64,000 nt of DNA from assembly GCF_004345855.1 (NCBI RefSeq), contig NZ_SLXN01000001.1:558001-622000 (forward strand), read 5' to 3'. Each line of letters begins with the position of its first letter. The stretch's first letter is position 1. The position numbers and the translations under genes were made by a program. Positions 30,404 through 39,633 of this stretch are shown piece by piece. The DNA is from Sphingomonas sp. BK235. Lineage in GTDB: Bacteria; Pseudomonadota; Alphaproteobacteria; Sphingomonadales; Sphingomonadaceae. The notes under the pieces were generated by a model that had not been told where the DNA came from, did not search any database, and saw only the letters and a list, made by a program, of their open reading frames with translations.

Positions 30404-31540
30404 ATGAGCAACGTCGTGATCGCCGGCTATGCCCGGTCGCCCTTCCAGCTCGCGGGCAAGGGCGAGCTGGCGCGGGTGCGCCCCGACGACCTCGCCGCGC
30501 AGGTGATCCGCGGGCTGCTGGAGAAGACGAAGGTCGATCCCGCCGCGATCGAGGACATCATCCTCGGTTGCGCTTTCCCCGAGGGCGAGCAGGGGCTCAA
30601 CGTCGCGCGGCTTGTCGGGCTGCTCGCCGATTTGCCGCTGTCGGTCGGCGGCATGACGGTGAACCGCTTCTGCGGCTCGTCGATGAGCGCGATCCATATC
30701 GCGATGGGGCAGATCCAGATCGGCGCGGGCGAGGCGTTCATCTGCGCCGGGCTCGAGTCGATGAGCCGCATCCCGATGGGCGGCTACAACCCGCTGCCCA
30801 GCCCCGAGCTCGCCGCCAAGAGCCCGGGCGCGTACATGGGGATGGGCCAGACCGCTGAGAACGTCGCCCAGCAGTACCAGATCACGCGTGCCGAGCAGGA
30901 GGCATTCGCGGTCAAGAGCCAGCAGAAGGCCGCCGCGGCGCGCGGCGAGGGCCGCCTCGCCGACGAGATCGTGCCGATCCGCACCAGGAAGGGCGAGGTG
31001 ACGCAGGACGGCATCATCCGCCCCGAGACCACTGCCGAGGTGCTCGCCGGGCTCAAGCCCGCGTTCAGCGCGGACGGCTCGGTGACCGCCGGCACCTCCT
31101 CGCCGCTCACCGACGGCGCCAGCGCGGTGCTGGTCACCTCGGAGGAGTTCGCGGCCAAGCACGGGCTCAAGGTGCTGGCGCGGATCGTGTCGGTCGGCGT
31201 GGCGGGCTGCGCGCCCGAGACGATGGGGCTAGGGCCGATCGGCGCCTCGAGGAAGGCGTTGGAGCGCGCCGGCATCGCTGCGGCCGACCTCGACGTGGTC
31301 GAGATCAACGAGGCGTTCGCCAGCCAGGCGATCGCCTGCATCCGCGACCTCGGGCTCAAGGACGAGACGATCAACCTCGACGGCGGCGCGATCGCGATCG
31401 GCCACCCGCTCGGCGCCACCGGCGCGCGCATCGTCGGCAAGGCGGCGGCGCTGCTCGAGCGCGAGGGCGGCCGTTACGCGCTGGCGACGCAATGTATCGG
31501 CGGCGGGCAGGGCATCGCCACGGTGCTGGAGCGCGCGTGA
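30404..31540 (+). CDS. fadA: Acetyl-CoA acyltransferase (thiolase), beta-oxidation
   Basis: A 378-residue thiolase that cleaves 3-ketoacyl-CoA with CoA. The nucleophile Cys90 is in VNRFCGSSMSAIH, the active His in GGAIAIGHPLGATGAR and the second Cys in CIGGGQG. Together with the next gene, 1 bp downstream, it forms the classic FadAB pair of fatty-acid beta-oxidation. Confidence 0.95.
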   Translation: MSNVVIAGYARSPFQLAGKGELARVRPDDLAAQVIRGLLEKTKVDPAAIEDIILGCAFPEGEQGLNVARLVGLLADLPLSVGGMTVNRFCGSSMSAIHIAMGQIQIGAGEAFICAGLESMSRIPMGGYNPLPSPELAAKSPGAYMGMGQTAENVAQQYQITRAEQEAFAVKSQQKAAAARGEGRLADEIVPIRTRKGEVTQDGIIRPETTAEVLAGLKPAFSADGSVTAGTSSPLTDGASAVLVTSEEFAAKHGLKVLARIVSVGVAGCAPETMGLGPIGASRKALERAGIAAADLDVVEINEAFASQAIACIRDLGLKDETINLDGGAIAIGHPLGATGARIVGKAAALLEREGGRYALATQCIGGGQGIATVLERA

Positions 31541-31541
31541 C

Positions 31542-33869
31542 ATGAGCGAGGCTGTGAAGAAGGTCTGCGTCATCGGCGCGGGCGTGATGGGCGCTGGGAT
31601 CGCCGCGCAGGTCGCCAACGCGGGCGTGCCGGTGCTGCTGCTCGACATCGTGCCCAAGGACGCGACCGACCGCGATGCGGTCGCCAAGGGCGCGGTGGCG
31701 AAGATGCTCAAGACCGAGCCCGCGCCGTTCATGTCGACCGCCGCGGCGCGGCTGGTCGAGACCGGCAACATCGACGACCATCTCGACCGCGTCGCCGAGT
31801 GCGACTGGATCGTCGAGGCGATCGTCGAGCGGCTCGACATCAAGCAGGCGCTCTACGCGCGGCTCGAGCAGCTCAAGCGCCCCGGCACCGCGGTGTCGTC
31901 GAACACCTCGACGATCCCGCTCGGCCGTCTGGTCGAGGGCCGCTCGGAGCAGTTCCGGCGCGATTTCCTGATCACGCACTTCTTCAACCCGCCGCGCTAC
32001 ATGCGGCTGATCGAGATCGTCCGTGGCGCCCACACCGACGCGGCCGTGGCGGAGAAGGTCGAGGCCTTCGTCGACCGCTTCATGGGCAAGCGCATCGTCC
32101 GCGCCAAGGACACGCCGGGCTTCATCGCCAACCGCATCGGCACCTATTGGCTCGCGGTCGCGTTCAACGCGGCGCTCGACCAGGGGCTGACGGTCGAGGA
32201 GGCGGACCAGATCGGCGGGCGGCCGATGGGCGTGCCCAAGACCGGCATCTTCGGGCTGATCGACCTTGTCGGGATCGACCTGATGCCGCTGCTGGCGAAG
32301 AGCCTCTCCGCGACGCTGCCCGCCGGCGACCCCTATTTCGCGACGGTGCGCGACCTGCCGCTGGTCGATCGCATGATCGCGGAGGGCTATACCGGCCGAA
32401 AAGGCAAGGGCGGTTTCTACCGGCTCGACAAACGCCCCGACGGCAGCCGCGGCAAGCTGGCGATCGATCTCGCCAGCGGCGACTATCGTCCCGAGCAGAA
32501 GCCCGCCGCGCTGCCGCCCGCGGCGGAGAAGGACCTCGCCGCGCTGGTGACGGTGCCGGGCAAGATCGGCGACTATGCCTGGACGATCCTCGGCCAGGTG
32601 CTGAGCTACGCCGCGATGCTGGTCGGCGAGGCGGCCGACGACGTGGTCGCGATCGATGACGCGATGAAGCTCGGCTACAATTGGAAGTTCGGCCCGTTCG
32701 AGCTGATCGACCGGCTCGGGCCGGGCAAGCTGGTCGAGCGGCTGCGCGCCGAGGGCCGCGCCGTACCCGCGATCCTCGACACCGCGGGCGAGCGGCCGTT
32801 CTACCGCGTCGAGGGCGGGGTGCGGCAGTATCTCGGCGGGGACGGCGCGTACCATGACGTGCCGCGCGCCGAGGGCGTGCTGCTGCTCGAGGACGTCAAG
32901 CGTCGCTCGGCACCGGTCGCGACCAGCGCCTCGGCGGCTTTGTGGGACGTCGGCGACGGCGTGCTCTGCCTCGAGTTCACCGCCAAGATGAACGCGCTCG
33001 ACGGCGAGGTCGCCGCTTTGATCGAGCAGGCGGTGGCGCTGGTGCCGAGCCGCTTCAAGGCGCTGGTGATCTACAACGAGGGCAGCAATTTCTCGGCGGG
33101 CGCCAATCTCGGCTTGGCCTTGTTCGCGGTGAAGGCGGGCGCCTGGGGCGAGGTGGAGAAGCTGGTCGCGGCCGGGCAGCGCGCGTTCAAGGCGCTCAAA
33201 TACGCGCCTTTCCCGGTGGTGAGCGCGCCCTCGGGGCTGGCGCTGGGGGGCGGCTGCGAGGTGCTGCTCCACTCGGACGCGGTGCAGGCGCACGCCGAGA
33301 GCTATGTCGGGCTGGTCGAGTGCGGCGTCGGGCTGGTGCCGGGCTGGGGCGGGCACGGCGAGCTGCTCGACCGGCTCGCCAAGCTGCCGACGATGCCCAA
33401 GGGGCCGATGCCCGCGGTGATGAAGGCGTTCGAGCTGATCTCGACCGCGCAGGTCTCCAAGTCCGCGGCACAGGCCAAGGAGATGGGCTTCCTGCGCGTC
33501 ACCGACGGCGTGACGATGAACCGCGACCGCCTGCTCGCCGACGCCAAGGCGCGCGCGCTGGCGCTGGTCGACGGCTACCGGCCGCCCGAGCCGCCGGTCT
33601 ATCGCCTGCCCGGCGAGAGCGGGCGGGTCGGCATCGCGGGCGCGGTCGCCGACTTCCACCGCAAAGGCGTCGCCACCGACTATGACGTGGTGGTGGCGGG
33701 CCGGCTCGCCGAGGTGCTGACCGGGGGCGAGGCCGATCTGGTCGACGTGGTGAGCGAGGAGCAGCTGCTGGCGCTGGAGCGCGCGGCGTTCCTGGAGAGC
33801 GCGCGCGACGAGCGCACGCACGCTCGGGTGGAGTCGATGCTGATGACCGGCAAGCCGCTGCGGAACTAG
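31542..33869 (+). CDS. fadB: Bifunctional 3-hydroxyacyl-CoA dehydrogenase/enoyl-CoA hydratase
   Basis: A 775-residue multifunctional beta-oxidation enzyme. The domain order is dehydrogenase first (NAD-binding GAGVMGAGIAAQVANAG at residues 11-27, then the HCDH domains with HFFNPPRYMRLIEIV and KDTPGFIANRIG) and enoyl-CoA hydratase last (about 465-690; SNFSAGANLGLALFA, APSGLALGGGCEVLLH). This reversed order is that of Bacillus FadN rather than E. coli FadB. Hydratase glutamates are recognisable (VECGVGLVPGWGG). Translated with the thiolase. Confidence 0.93.
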   Translation: MSEAVKKVCVIGAGVMGAGIAAQVANAGVPVLLLDIVPKDATDRDAVAKGAVAKMLKTEPAPFMSTAAARLVETGNIDDHLDRVAECDWIVEAIVERLDIKQALYARLEQLKRPGTAVSSNTSTIPLGRLVEGRSEQFRRDFLITHFFNPPRYMRLIEIVRGAHTDAAVAEKVEAFVDRFMGKRIVRAKDTPGFIANRIGTYWLAVAFNAALDQGLTVEEADQIGGRPMGVPKTGIFGLIDLVGIDLMPLLAKSLSATLPAGDPYFATVRDLPLVDRMIAEGYTGRKGKGGFYRLDKRPDGSRGKLAIDLASGDYRPEQKPAALPPAAEKDLAALVTVPGKIGDYAWTILGQVLSYAAMLVGEAADDVVAIDDAMKLGYNWKFGPFELIDRLGPGKLVERLRAEGRAVPAILDTAGERPFYRVEGGVRQYLGGDGAYHDVPRAEGVLLLEDVKRRSAPVATSASAALWDVGDGVLCLEFTAKMNALDGEVAALIEQAVALVPSRFKALVIYNEGSNFSAGANLGLALFAVKAGAWGEVEKLVAAGQRAFKALKYAPFPVVSAPSGLALGGGCEVLLHSDAVQAHAESYVGLVECGVGLVPGWGGHGELLDRLAKLPTMPKGPMPAVMKAFELISTAQVSKSAAQAKEMGFLRVTDGVTMNRDRLLADAKARALALVDGYRPPEPPVYRLPGESGRVGIAGAVADFHRKGVATDYDVVVAGRLAEVLTGGEADLVDVVSEEQLLALERAAFLESARDERTHARVESMLMTGKPLRN

Positions 33870-33881
33870 GAGGCTGACTCC

Positions 33882-33977
33882 CGTCATCCCGGCCTTGCGC
33901 CGGGATCCATGGTGCCGCGGGTGCAACAGATGGCAAATACGCGGCGCGATGGATCCCGGGTCAAGCCCGGGATGACG
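33882..33977. repeat. Palindromic repeat element, copy 5
   Basis: A 96-bp element between fadB and fadL, from CGTCATCCCGGCCTTG to CAAGCCCGGGATGACG. On the minus strand it reads open as RHPGLDPGSIAPRI...HHGSRRKAGMTG, the same peptide signature as copy 2. Confidence 0.88.
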
Positions 33978-34106
33978 AAAAGGGCGGCCGTAAGTCACTG
34001 AGAGCGCCCGACTGTCCACGCCACCGCGCATTTTCCTTCATCCCGCGTTCAGTCGCGCGGGCCGCAGGCAAAAACTACAAAAGCGTTACAAAAAGAGAGG
34101 TCGCTC

Positions 34107-35408
34107 ATGTCTCCGTCGAAGAAGCTCGCCCTGTCGCTCACTGCCGCCGGCGGCGCGCTGGCGAGCGCCGGTGCCGCGCAGGCCCAGGCCTTCTATCTCC
34201 AGGAGCAGGCCGCGCGCGCCGCGGGTCGCGCCTTCTCGGGCGAGGCGGCGGATACCGGCGCGGCGTCGCTGTGGTGGAACCCCGCCGCGATCGGCGGACA
34301 GGAGCGCGCCGAGGCCACCGTCAGCGCCTCGGTGATCCTACCCAAGGGCAAGGTGAACGATCGCAACTCGCTGATCCGCCGCCCCGGCGGAACCTTCGCC
34401 CCCGTCGGTGGGGACGCGACCTCCGAGGATCCGATCAACAACGGTGTGCTGCCCTCGGGCGCGGTCGCGGTGCCGCTGACCGACCGGATCGCGCTCGGCC
34501 TCGCGGTCACCTCGCCGTACAGCTTCACCACCAATTACAGCAGCGACAGCTGGGCGCGCTACAGCGCCGACCGCACCTATCTGCGCACCTTCGACATCCA
34601 GCCTTCGGTCGGCGTCGCGGTGACCGACTGGCTGCGTGTCGGCGGTGCCGCCAATATCGAACATGCCGAGGCGAGCCTCACCAACGCTTTGCCCAACCTC
34701 GCCGCGACGCTGCCCGACGGCAGCCAGAAGCTCGCCGGCGGCGGCTGGGACGTCGGCTGGAGCGCCGGTTTCCAGATGCACAACGATTGGGCGACCGTCG
34801 GCGTCAGCTACAAGTCGGCGATCAAGCACAACCTGAAGGGTGACCTGACCGTCAGCGGCCTGCTCGGCCCGCTCGCGGCGAACAACCGCGAGATCCAGGG
34901 CGTCGACGCCAGCTTCTACACGCCCGCGCAGGTGATCGTCGGCGGCCGCTTCCGCGTGACGCCGGCGCTGACGCTCAACGCGCAGACGATCCGCTACACC
35001 TGGGAGAAGTTCGACGCGATCCGCCTCGGCGCGCCGGTCAACGCCGCGCTGCCCGAGAATTACCGCAGCACGTGGAGCTACGCCGGCGGCCTCGACTATG
35101 CCGTGTCGCCGCGGCTGACGCTGCGCGGCGGCGTGCAGCGCGCGCTCACCCCGACGCGCGACGGCGAGCGCGACGCGCGCGTCCCCGACGCCAACCGCTG
35201 GAACTACGCGCTGGGCGCCTCCTTCGACGTGACACCGAGCTTCTCGCTCGACCTCGCAGGCAATTACGTCGACTTCGCCGACACCACGATCGACCGCACC
35301 ACCGCGGCCTATGCCGGGACCGCGGCGCAGACCCCGGTGCTGGTCAACGGCACGCTGACCGACGCGCGCGCTTTGGTGTTCTCGGCAGGCGGGCGCGTGC
35401 GCTTCTGA
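34107..35408 (+). CDS. fadL: FadL/OmpP1-family outer-membrane long-chain fatty acid transporter
   Basis: A 433-residue porin. Signal peptide ends AGAAQAQA; the mature protein begins AFYLQEQAARAAGRAFSGEAAD, the FadL hallmark near the N-terminal hatch, and ends in ALVFSAGGRVRF with the aromatic terminal residue of outer-membrane barrels. The family imports long-chain fatty acids or aromatic hydrocarbons. It follows fadAB, in agreement with a fatty-acid role, but is separated from it by a repeat. Confidence 0.93.
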   Translation: MSPSKKLALSLTAAGGALASAGAAQAQAFYLQEQAARAAGRAFSGEAADTGAASLWWNPAAIGGQERAEATVSASVILPKGKVNDRNSLIRRPGGTFAPVGGDATSEDPINNGVLPSGAVAVPLTDRIALGLAVTSPYSFTTNYSSDSWARYSADRTYLRTFDIQPSVGVAVTDWLRVGGAANIEHAEASLTNALPNLAATLPDGSQKLAGGGWDVGWSAGFQMHNDWATVGVSYKSAIKHNLKGDLTVSGLLGPLAANNREIQGVDASFYTPAQVIVGGRFRVTPALTLNAQTIRYTWEKFDAIRLGAPVNAALPENYRSTWSYAGGLDYAVSPRLTLRGGVQRALTPTRDGERDARVPDANRWNYALGASFDVTPSFSLDLAGNYVDFADTTIDRTTAAYAGTAAQTPVLVNGTLTDARALVFSAGGRVRF

Positions 35409-35481
35409 GGAAGGAAACGGGGGAAGAGCGCCGCTTCTTGTCCTCCGTTCGCTTCGACTAGCGATCGAGCCTGTCGAGATC

Positions 35482-35553
35482 GCGTATCGAGAAGGCGCCG
35501 CGCGGGTCCCTCTCGATACGCCGCCTCGGCAAGCTCGACGGCTACTCGAGGCG
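35482..35553. repeat. Second palindromic repeat family (CTCGATACGC type)
   Basis: In the 279-bp gap between fadL and the mfd stop lie two stem-loops: GCGTATCGAGA (35482-35492) with TCTCGATACGC (35511-35521), a perfect 11-bp stem, and CGCCTCG (35522-35528) with CGAGGCG (35547-35553). I know similar units as dispersed repeats in sphingomonads, but that is recall, not shown here. No gene is seen in the gap. Confidence 0.6.
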
Positions 35554-35687
35554 AGCGAAATTGACTTACCTGCGAACGGAAGCGGATCGCACGAAGCGAT
35601 GCGGGCGAGTTCAGTTCGGTCTGAGCGCCGCGCAATGACTGCGTGCGAAAGCCGCCTAGCTCAGCTCGGCCGCCGGCGCCGCTTCCC

Positions 35688-38600
35688 TCACTCCGCCGCC
35701 AGCTCGCGCAGCAGCGCGCCGGCGCGCTCCAGCCGTTCGTGCGGCGAGTCGATCCGCTCGCGCAGCAGCAACCGACGTTCCTTGGCCTCCAGCCCGTGGG
35801 CGGCGGCATCGATCTCGACGCCCGGCCGCGGCGTCAGCGCGATCGCCGCCGGACCCGCCGCCACCGCCGCGATCCCCGCCGCGCGCGCGTCGACCCGTAG
35901 CCGCGCCACCGCCAGCAAGGTCCGCGCTTCCTCGGGCAGCGCGCCGAAGCGGTCCTCCAGCTCCTCCTCCAGGACGTCGAGCGCCTCGCCGTCGTCGATC
36001 CGCGCCAGCCGCGCGTAGATCGTCACGCGGATCTCCTCGTCGCGGATCCAGCTCTCCGGCAACCGACCGCCCACCTCCACTTGCAGCTCCGGCGTCCAGC
36101 GCTCCACCTCCTCGCCGCGCGCGCGGCGTAGCGCGCCCTCCAGCAGCTGCTGGTAGAGGTCGATCCCGATCAGCTTCATATGCCCGGCCTGGGTGTCGCC
36201 GAGCAGGTCGCCCGCGCCGCGCATGTCGAGGTCGCGCGCGCTGATCGCGAAGCCGGCGCCGAGACGATCGAACGCCTCCAGCGTGCGCAGCCGCTTCAGG
36301 GTGCGCGGCGCGATCTCGTGCTCGGGGTCGGTGACGAGCAGCACGTGCCCGCGCCGCGTCCCGCGCCCGACGCGCCCGCGCAGCTGGTGGAGCTGCGACA
36401 GGCCGAAGCGATCGGCGCGCCAGATCACCATCGTGTTGGCGCGCGGCACGTCCAGTCCGGCCTCGATGATGTTGGTGGCGAGCAGTACGTCGCCGTCGCC
36501 GCCGGCGAAGCGCACCATCGCCTCGTCGATCTCGGCCGCGGGCATCTTGCCGTGCGCCTGCACCAGCGACAGCTCGGGGACGAGCCGCGCGAGCTTATCG
36601 GCGATCCCCGCCATGTCCTCGATCCGCGGCACCACCACGAAGCTCTGCCCGCCGCGCGCGCGCTCGCGCAGCAGCGCGGCGCGCAGCGTCTCGGGGTCAA
36701 AGTCGCCCACGGCGGTGCGGATCGGCTGGCGCCGCGCCGGCGGGGTGGCGATGATCGAGAGCTGCTGCAGCCCGACCAGCGCGCTCTGCAGCGTGCGCGG
36801 GATCGGCGTCGCGCTCAGGGTCAGCACGTGGCCGGCGGAGAGCGCGCGCAGCTTCTCCTTGTCGGCGGCGCCGAAGCGCTGCTCCTCGTCGATCACCACC
36901 AGCGCGAGGTCGTGATAGTCGACGCCCTTGCCCGCGACCGCGCCGGTGCCGATCACGACTCGGATCGAGCCGTCGGCGAGCCCGGCCTTCACGCGCTTCT
37001 TCTCCGCCGCGCTGCTCAGCCGCGACAGGCCCGCCACCGCGATCCCGAGCGGCTCGAAGCGGCGCGCGAAGCTCTCCAGATGCTGGCGCGCGAGTACCGT
37101 GGTGGGCGCGGCGACCGCGACCTGCCGGCCCGCGAGCGCGGCGATCGCGGCGGCGCGCAGCGCGACCTCGGTCTTGCCATAGCCGACGTCCCCGACGATC
37201 AGCCGGTCCATCGGCCGTCCCGAGGCGAGATCATGGCGCACCGCCTCGATCGCACGCGCCTGGTCGGCGGTCTCGGTGAAGGCGAAGCCGGCGGCGAACC
37301 GCTCATAGGCGGCGGCGTCAGGTTCGAGCACCGGCGCCTCGCGCGACTCGCGTTCGCGCGCCACCTCCGTGAGCTGGCGCGCGCTCTCGGCGATGGTCGC
37401 GTCGATCTCGCCGCGGCGCTTCTGCCAGCTCGACCCGTCGAGCCGGTCGAGCGTCACCGCGTCGGCGTCGGCACCGTAGCGCCAGATGCGATCGGCCTCG
37501 GCGACCGGCACCAGCCGCACACCGTCGTCGGCATAACCGAGCTTGATCGCGTCGCCGTCCTCCTCGCCGGGGAGGCGCTCGAGACCGAGCACCACGCCGA
37601 TGCCATGTTCCTCGTGCACGACGACGTCGCCGACGCGGATCTCGCCGGTCTCGAACAGGGCGAGATCGGCGGGGGCGGTGGCGAGGCTCTCGCGCTCGGC
37701 GCGGCTGCCGAGCAGGTCGGCGGCGGCGACCGCGACCACGCCGTCGCGCCGGAAACCGCGATCCGCGGGCAGCGCGAGCGCGACGAGCGCGCCCTTCTTC
37801 GCGCTGGCGACCTGCGCCCAGGAGTCGACCGGGGCGATCTCGTCCTTGAGCGCCTTGGCGACGCGGCGGCGCAGGAAGCGCAGGTCGCGATCGCTGCCGA
37901 GCAACGCCACGCGGTCGCCCTCCTCACGCGCGGTGCGCGCGAGCTTGGCGAAGGCACGCAGCGGCGCCTTGTGCTCGACGAAGCGCGGCGGCGGGTCACC
38001 GGCGCGATCGACGCTGGCCTGGTCGCGTGCGGCGAGTGCCCTTTCCCAAGCTGCCTCGTCGACGACGTCGGCGAGCGTGCGATGCGGCGATCTCTTGGCG
38101 GTGTCGGCGGCGAGCGCGAGGAACCGACGCCGCCGCTCCTCGGCCGCGGGACCGATCACGACCAGTGCGCCGGGGAGATGATCGAGCAGGGTGGTGGGAT
38201 GATCGAGCCCCTCCTCTTCGGGGGAGGGGTTGTGGTGGGGCGCTTCCGCAGACGCGACGCTCGCGGCGGCGCACCACCCCCGATCGCCCCCCTGAAGGGG
38301 AGGGGAGTGTGTTACGTCCGGCTCCGACACGCGCCCCAGCTCGCGCTCGTCCAGCTCCTCGGTGGTGCGCTGGTCCGCCGGGTCGTAGCTGCGCAGGCCC
38401 ACGACCTTGCCCTCGGCCACCTCGATCCGCAGCGGCTGCGGTGCGTCGGCGGGGAAGACGTCGAGCACCTGGCCGCGCAGCGCGACCTCGCCGGGCTCGT
38501 CGACGCGCTCGTCGACGACATAGCCGATTGCGATCAGCTCGTCGTAGAGCCGCGCGAGATCGAGCGGCGCGCCGCGCTTCACCGTCGGCGGCTCGGCCTC

Positions 38601-38984
38601 GAACGCCGCGGGGGGCGGATAAGCGCGCGCCAGCGCCTCGCCGGTGGTGACGCAGGCGAGGCGCGGCCGCTTGCCCTTCTTCTTCGTCAGCAGCCGCAGC
38701 CGCCGCAGTGCCGAGACCCGCTGGCCGACGTTGGCGGGGGAGGCGGCGGCCTTCTCGCCCGGCAGCGCGTCGCTGCCCGGGCAGAAGATGACGCAGGCAG
38801 CTGGCATCGCGGCGGCGAGCGCGTGCGTCAGCGAGAGACCGCGCGCCTCGTCGACGGTGGCGACGAACAGGTCTCGCTCACCGAGCAGCTCGGCCAGCGC
38901 GGCGGCGCTCTCGGCGACGCCCAGCTGCGGCGTCGGCAACGGGTCGGTCAGCGCGGGGAGCGCTGCCGCCTCTGTCTCGGTCAT
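35688..38984 (-). CDS. mfd: Transcription-repair coupling factor Mfd
   Basis: A 1098-residue ATP-dependent DNA translocase that removes RNA polymerase stalled at lesions and recruits UvrA. N-terminal UvrB-like domains (1-330), RNA-polymerase interaction domain (VGDVVVHEEHGIGVVLGLE, about 440-500), RecG-like helicase with P-loop IVGDVGYGKTEVALRAA near 598, DEEQ box VVIDEEQRFG, LSATPIPRTLQ and NIIEAGLDVPRANTMVI, and a C-terminal regulatory domain. Residues about 226-260 derive from an inserted palindromic repeat. The total is a little shorter than E. coli Mfd (1148). Confidence 0.95.
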   Translation of the reverse strand: MTETEAAALPALTDPLPTPQLGVAESAAALAELLGERDLFVATVDEARGLSLTHALAAAMPAACVIFCPGSDALPGEKAAASPANVGQRVSALRRLRLLTKKKGKRPRLACVTTGEALARAYPPPAAFEAEPPTVKRGAPLDLARLYDELIAIGYVVDERVDEPGEVALRGQVLDVFPADAPQPLRIEVAEGKVVGLRSYDPADQRTTEELDERELGRVSEPDVTHSPPLQGGDRGWCAAASVASAEAPHHNPSPEEEGLDHPTTLLDHLPGALVVIGPAAEERRRRFLALAADTAKRSPHRTLADVVDEAAWERALAARDQASVDRAGDPPPRFVEHKAPLRAFAKLARTAREEGDRVALLGSDRDLRFLRRRVAKALKDEIAPVDSWAQVASAKKGALVALALPADRGFRRDGVVAVAAADLLGSRAERESLATAPADLALFETGEIRVGDVVVHEEHGIGVVLGLERLPGEEDGDAIKLGYADDGVRLVPVAEADRIWRYGADADAVTLDRLDGSSWQKRRGEIDATIAESARQLTEVARERESREAPVLEPDAAAYERFAAGFAFTETADQARAIEAVRHDLASGRPMDRLIVGDVGYGKTEVALRAAAIAALAGRQVAVAAPTTVLARQHLESFARRFEPLGIAVAGLSRLSSAAEKKRVKAGLADGSIRVVIGTGAVAGKGVDYHDLALVVIDEEQRFGAADKEKLRALSAGHVLTLSATPIPRTLQSALVGLQQLSIIATPPARRQPIRTAVGDFDPETLRAALLRERARGGQSFVVVPRIEDMAGIADKLARLVPELSLVQAHGKMPAAEIDEAMVRFAGGDGDVLLATNIIEAGLDVPRANTMVIWRADRFGLSQLHQLRGRVGRGTRRGHVLLVTDPEHEIAPRTLKRLRTLEAFDRLGAGFAISARDLDMRGAGDLLGDTQAGHMKLIGIDLYQQLLEGALRRARGEEVERWTPELQVEVGGRLPESWIRDEEIRVTIYARLARIDDGEALDVLEEELEDRFGALPEEARTLLAVARLRVDARAAGIAAVAAGPAAIALTPRPGVEIDAAAHGLEAKERRLLLRERIDSPHERLERAGALLRELAAE
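38208..38305. repeat. Palindromic repeat inserted in frame within mfd
   Basis: CCCCTCCTCTTCGGGGGAGG with GTTGTGGTGGGG (38229-38240) faces CACCACCCCCGATCGC and CCTGAAGGGGAGGGG (38291-38305), giving an inverted unit of about 98 bp inside mfd. It encodes PPLQGGDRGWCAAASV and APHHNPSPEEEG in the Mfd frame, unlike the family sequence around it. The exact borders are estimated. It belongs to a different family from the CGTCATCC elements. Confidence 0.7.
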
Positions 38985-39075
38985 TCGGCTAAACCCCTGA
39001 AGTTAGGGGGCGGAACGAGCCTGAGGGGGCGGCGTTCCCTTGCCGGGCGGACGACGTGCGACGCGAGGTGGTGTG

Positions 39076-39474
39076 ATGCTGAGGGCGAGCGTGACGATGG
39101 CGATGGTGGGGCTGCTCGCGGCCGCACCCGCGGCGGCGAAGCGCAAGACGCCGGATGCGGAGCTAGCCGAACTGCTCAAGGGCCGCACCGCCGAGCCGGC
39201 GGTGCGCTGCATCACGCCGACCACCAACGACTCGCAGCGGATCATCTCGGGCAAGGCGATCGTGTACGGCAACGGGCGGCGGATCTGGGTCAACGTGCCG
39301 ATCGGCCGGCTCGACACGATGCGCTGGGACGACGTGCTGGTGACCGAGCGCTTCGGCGGGCAATTGTGCCGCAACGACCAGATCCGCGTCGTCGACCGCT
39401 TCTCGCGCGTGCCGCGGCCGATCCTGCGGCTGGGCGAGTTCGTGCCCTATGTGAAGGGACCGGCGCGGCGGTGA
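39076..39474 (+). CDS. Small secreted protein of unknown function
   Basis: 132 residues. A signal peptide (MLRASVTMAMVGLLAAAPAAA) precedes a basic domain with two cysteines (VRCITPTTNDSQRII and GGQLCRNDQIRVVDRFSR) that could pair, and conserved-looking DTMRWDDVLV. I do not recognise a family with confidence; it looks like a periplasmic protein widespread in sphingomonads. Start at MLRASV chosen for the signal peptide; upstream is a 91-bp gap after the mfd start. Confidence 0.7.
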   Translation: MLRASVTMAMVGLLAAAPAAAKRKTPDAELAELLKGRTAEPAVRCITPTTNDSQRIISGKAIVYGNGRRIWVNVPIGRLDTMRWDDVLVTERFGGQLCRNDQIRVVDRFSRVPRPILRLGEFVPYVKGPARR

Positions 39475-39495
39475 GGGGGCCAAGTTTCTTATTAG

Positions 39496-39591
39496 CGTCA
39501 TCCTGAGCTCGTCTCAGGATCCACCGCGCCGCGTGTCCAGCGGCCGAGGTGTTCGCGGCACCTTGGATCCTGAAACAAGTTCAGGATGACG
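39496..39591. repeat. Palindromic repeat element, copy 6 (TGAAC sub-type)
   Basis: A 96-bp element from CGTCATCCTGAGCTCG to CAAGTTCAGGATGACG, between a secreted-protein gene and the convergent end of glpR. Confidence 0.87.
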
Positions 39592-39633
39592 CCAAGGCAT
39601 TGAAACGTCACGACAACGCAACGCGCCACCCGA

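Noticed and set aside
36180-39506. A 1108-codon open frame on plus opposite mfd
   Set aside because: It is the antisense of mfd in a high-GC genome, where stop codons are rare; its protein is rich in Arg, Gly, Asp and His with no domain, whereas mfd has all motifs.
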